Positions 63,967 to 64,000 of a stretch of 64,000 bases of DNA are shown here, piece after piece (within the stretch, counting starts at the first letter, position 1; each line of letters starts with the position of its first letter). Location of the stretch: assembly GCF_001482365.1 (NCBI RefSeq), contig NZ_CP013254.1:2046001-2110000 (forward strand). The letters are read 5' to 3'. A model generated the notes under the pieces. The model did no database searches and was not told the origin of the DNA. It saw only the letters and a program-made list of their open reading frames with translations. The translations under genes and the position numbers were made by a program. Source of the DNA: Kocuria flava. Its GTDB lineage: Bacteria > Actinomycetota > Actinomycetes > Actinomycetales > Micrococcaceae.

Positions 63967-64000
63967 ATGCTGCGAGTCGCCGTGCCCAACAAGGGCGCCC
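63967..64000 (+). CDS. hisG: ATP phosphoribosyltransferase, 5' end only
   Basis: Only the first eleven codons (MLRVAVPNKGA) are in the window. The start, with GAGAAGG upstream, and the position after hisE support HisG, the first enzyme of histidine biosynthesis. Cut by the window edge. Confidence 0.85.
   Translation, partial: MLRVAVPNKGA

Overview
The window is chromosomal DNA of a very GC-rich actinobacterium, most likely a member of the Micrococcaceae (a Kocuria-like organism is my best guess). The reasons are the very high GC content with almost exclusively G/C third codon positions, frequent GTG starts, and characteristic actinobacterial families (PAC2, DUF4192, DUF3000, DUF3093, DUF3159, DUF3710, DUF4193, DUF5998, SepH) alongside topoisomerase IV genes (parE/parC). 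There is no phage, insertion sequence, CRISPR array or obvious island. This is compact core genome with about 50 protein genes, four tRNA genes and an FMN riboswitch.

Layout. 0.2-8.6 kb is a lipoate/2-oxoacid dehydrogenase block: lipA and lipB, a kinase-like membrane protein, a small membrane protein, an E2 acyltransferase with four lipoyl domains, and dihydrolipoyl dehydrogenase. 8.8-16.2 kb carries leucyl aminopeptidase, a PAC2 protein, an MFS transporter, a DUF4192 protein and the principal sigma factor. 16.3-25.3 kb holds a small zinc-ribbon protein, parE, malate dehydrogenase, parC and a GNAT/acyl-CoA synthetase fusion. 25.3-31.6 kb holds a Ser/Thr kinase, DUF5998, a phosphodiesterase, a proline-rich membrane protein, the division regulator SepH and DUF4193. 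31.7-39.9 kb holds DUF3093, dut, DUF3710, an OB-fold protein, DUF3159, a CeoB/CeoC pair, a KimA-like permease and an RNA methyltransferase. 40-45.1 kb is aconitase and dxs. 45.1-53.7 kb holds a Rieske lipoprotein, a YtxH-like protein, an RNase D-like exonuclease, DUF3000, MsrB, a hydrolase, a YbaK protein, SufE, a sulfurtransferase and ZapE. 53.8-54.7 kb is a tRNA cluster (Val-CAC, Gly-GCC, Cys-GCA, Val-GAC). 54.8-64 kb holds a PD-(D/E)XK protein, def-fmt-rsmB-rpe, the riboswitch-controlled ribD-ribE-ribB-ribA-ribH operon, hisE and the start of hisG.

Functionally, lipA/lipB make the lipoyl cofactor used by the neighbouring E2 and regenerated by Lpd. Aconitase and malate dehydrogenase are also TCA-cycle enzymes. 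SufE and the sulfurtransferase handle sulfur. def and fmt act at the start and end of formyl-methionine use. Recurrent TANNNT hexamers lie 6-8 nt before start codons that mostly lack a Shine-Dalgarno, which points to many leaderless transcripts. Two sites with the GGGAA(T/C)-N18-GTT pattern of SigH/SigR-type promoters precede the PAC2 gene and the principal sigma factor gene. The strongest oddities are the exact 399-bp tandem repeats in the E2 gene, the SigH/SigR-like promoters, a pseudokinase beside lipB, and an RNA methyltransferase lacking the expected Fe-S cysteines.
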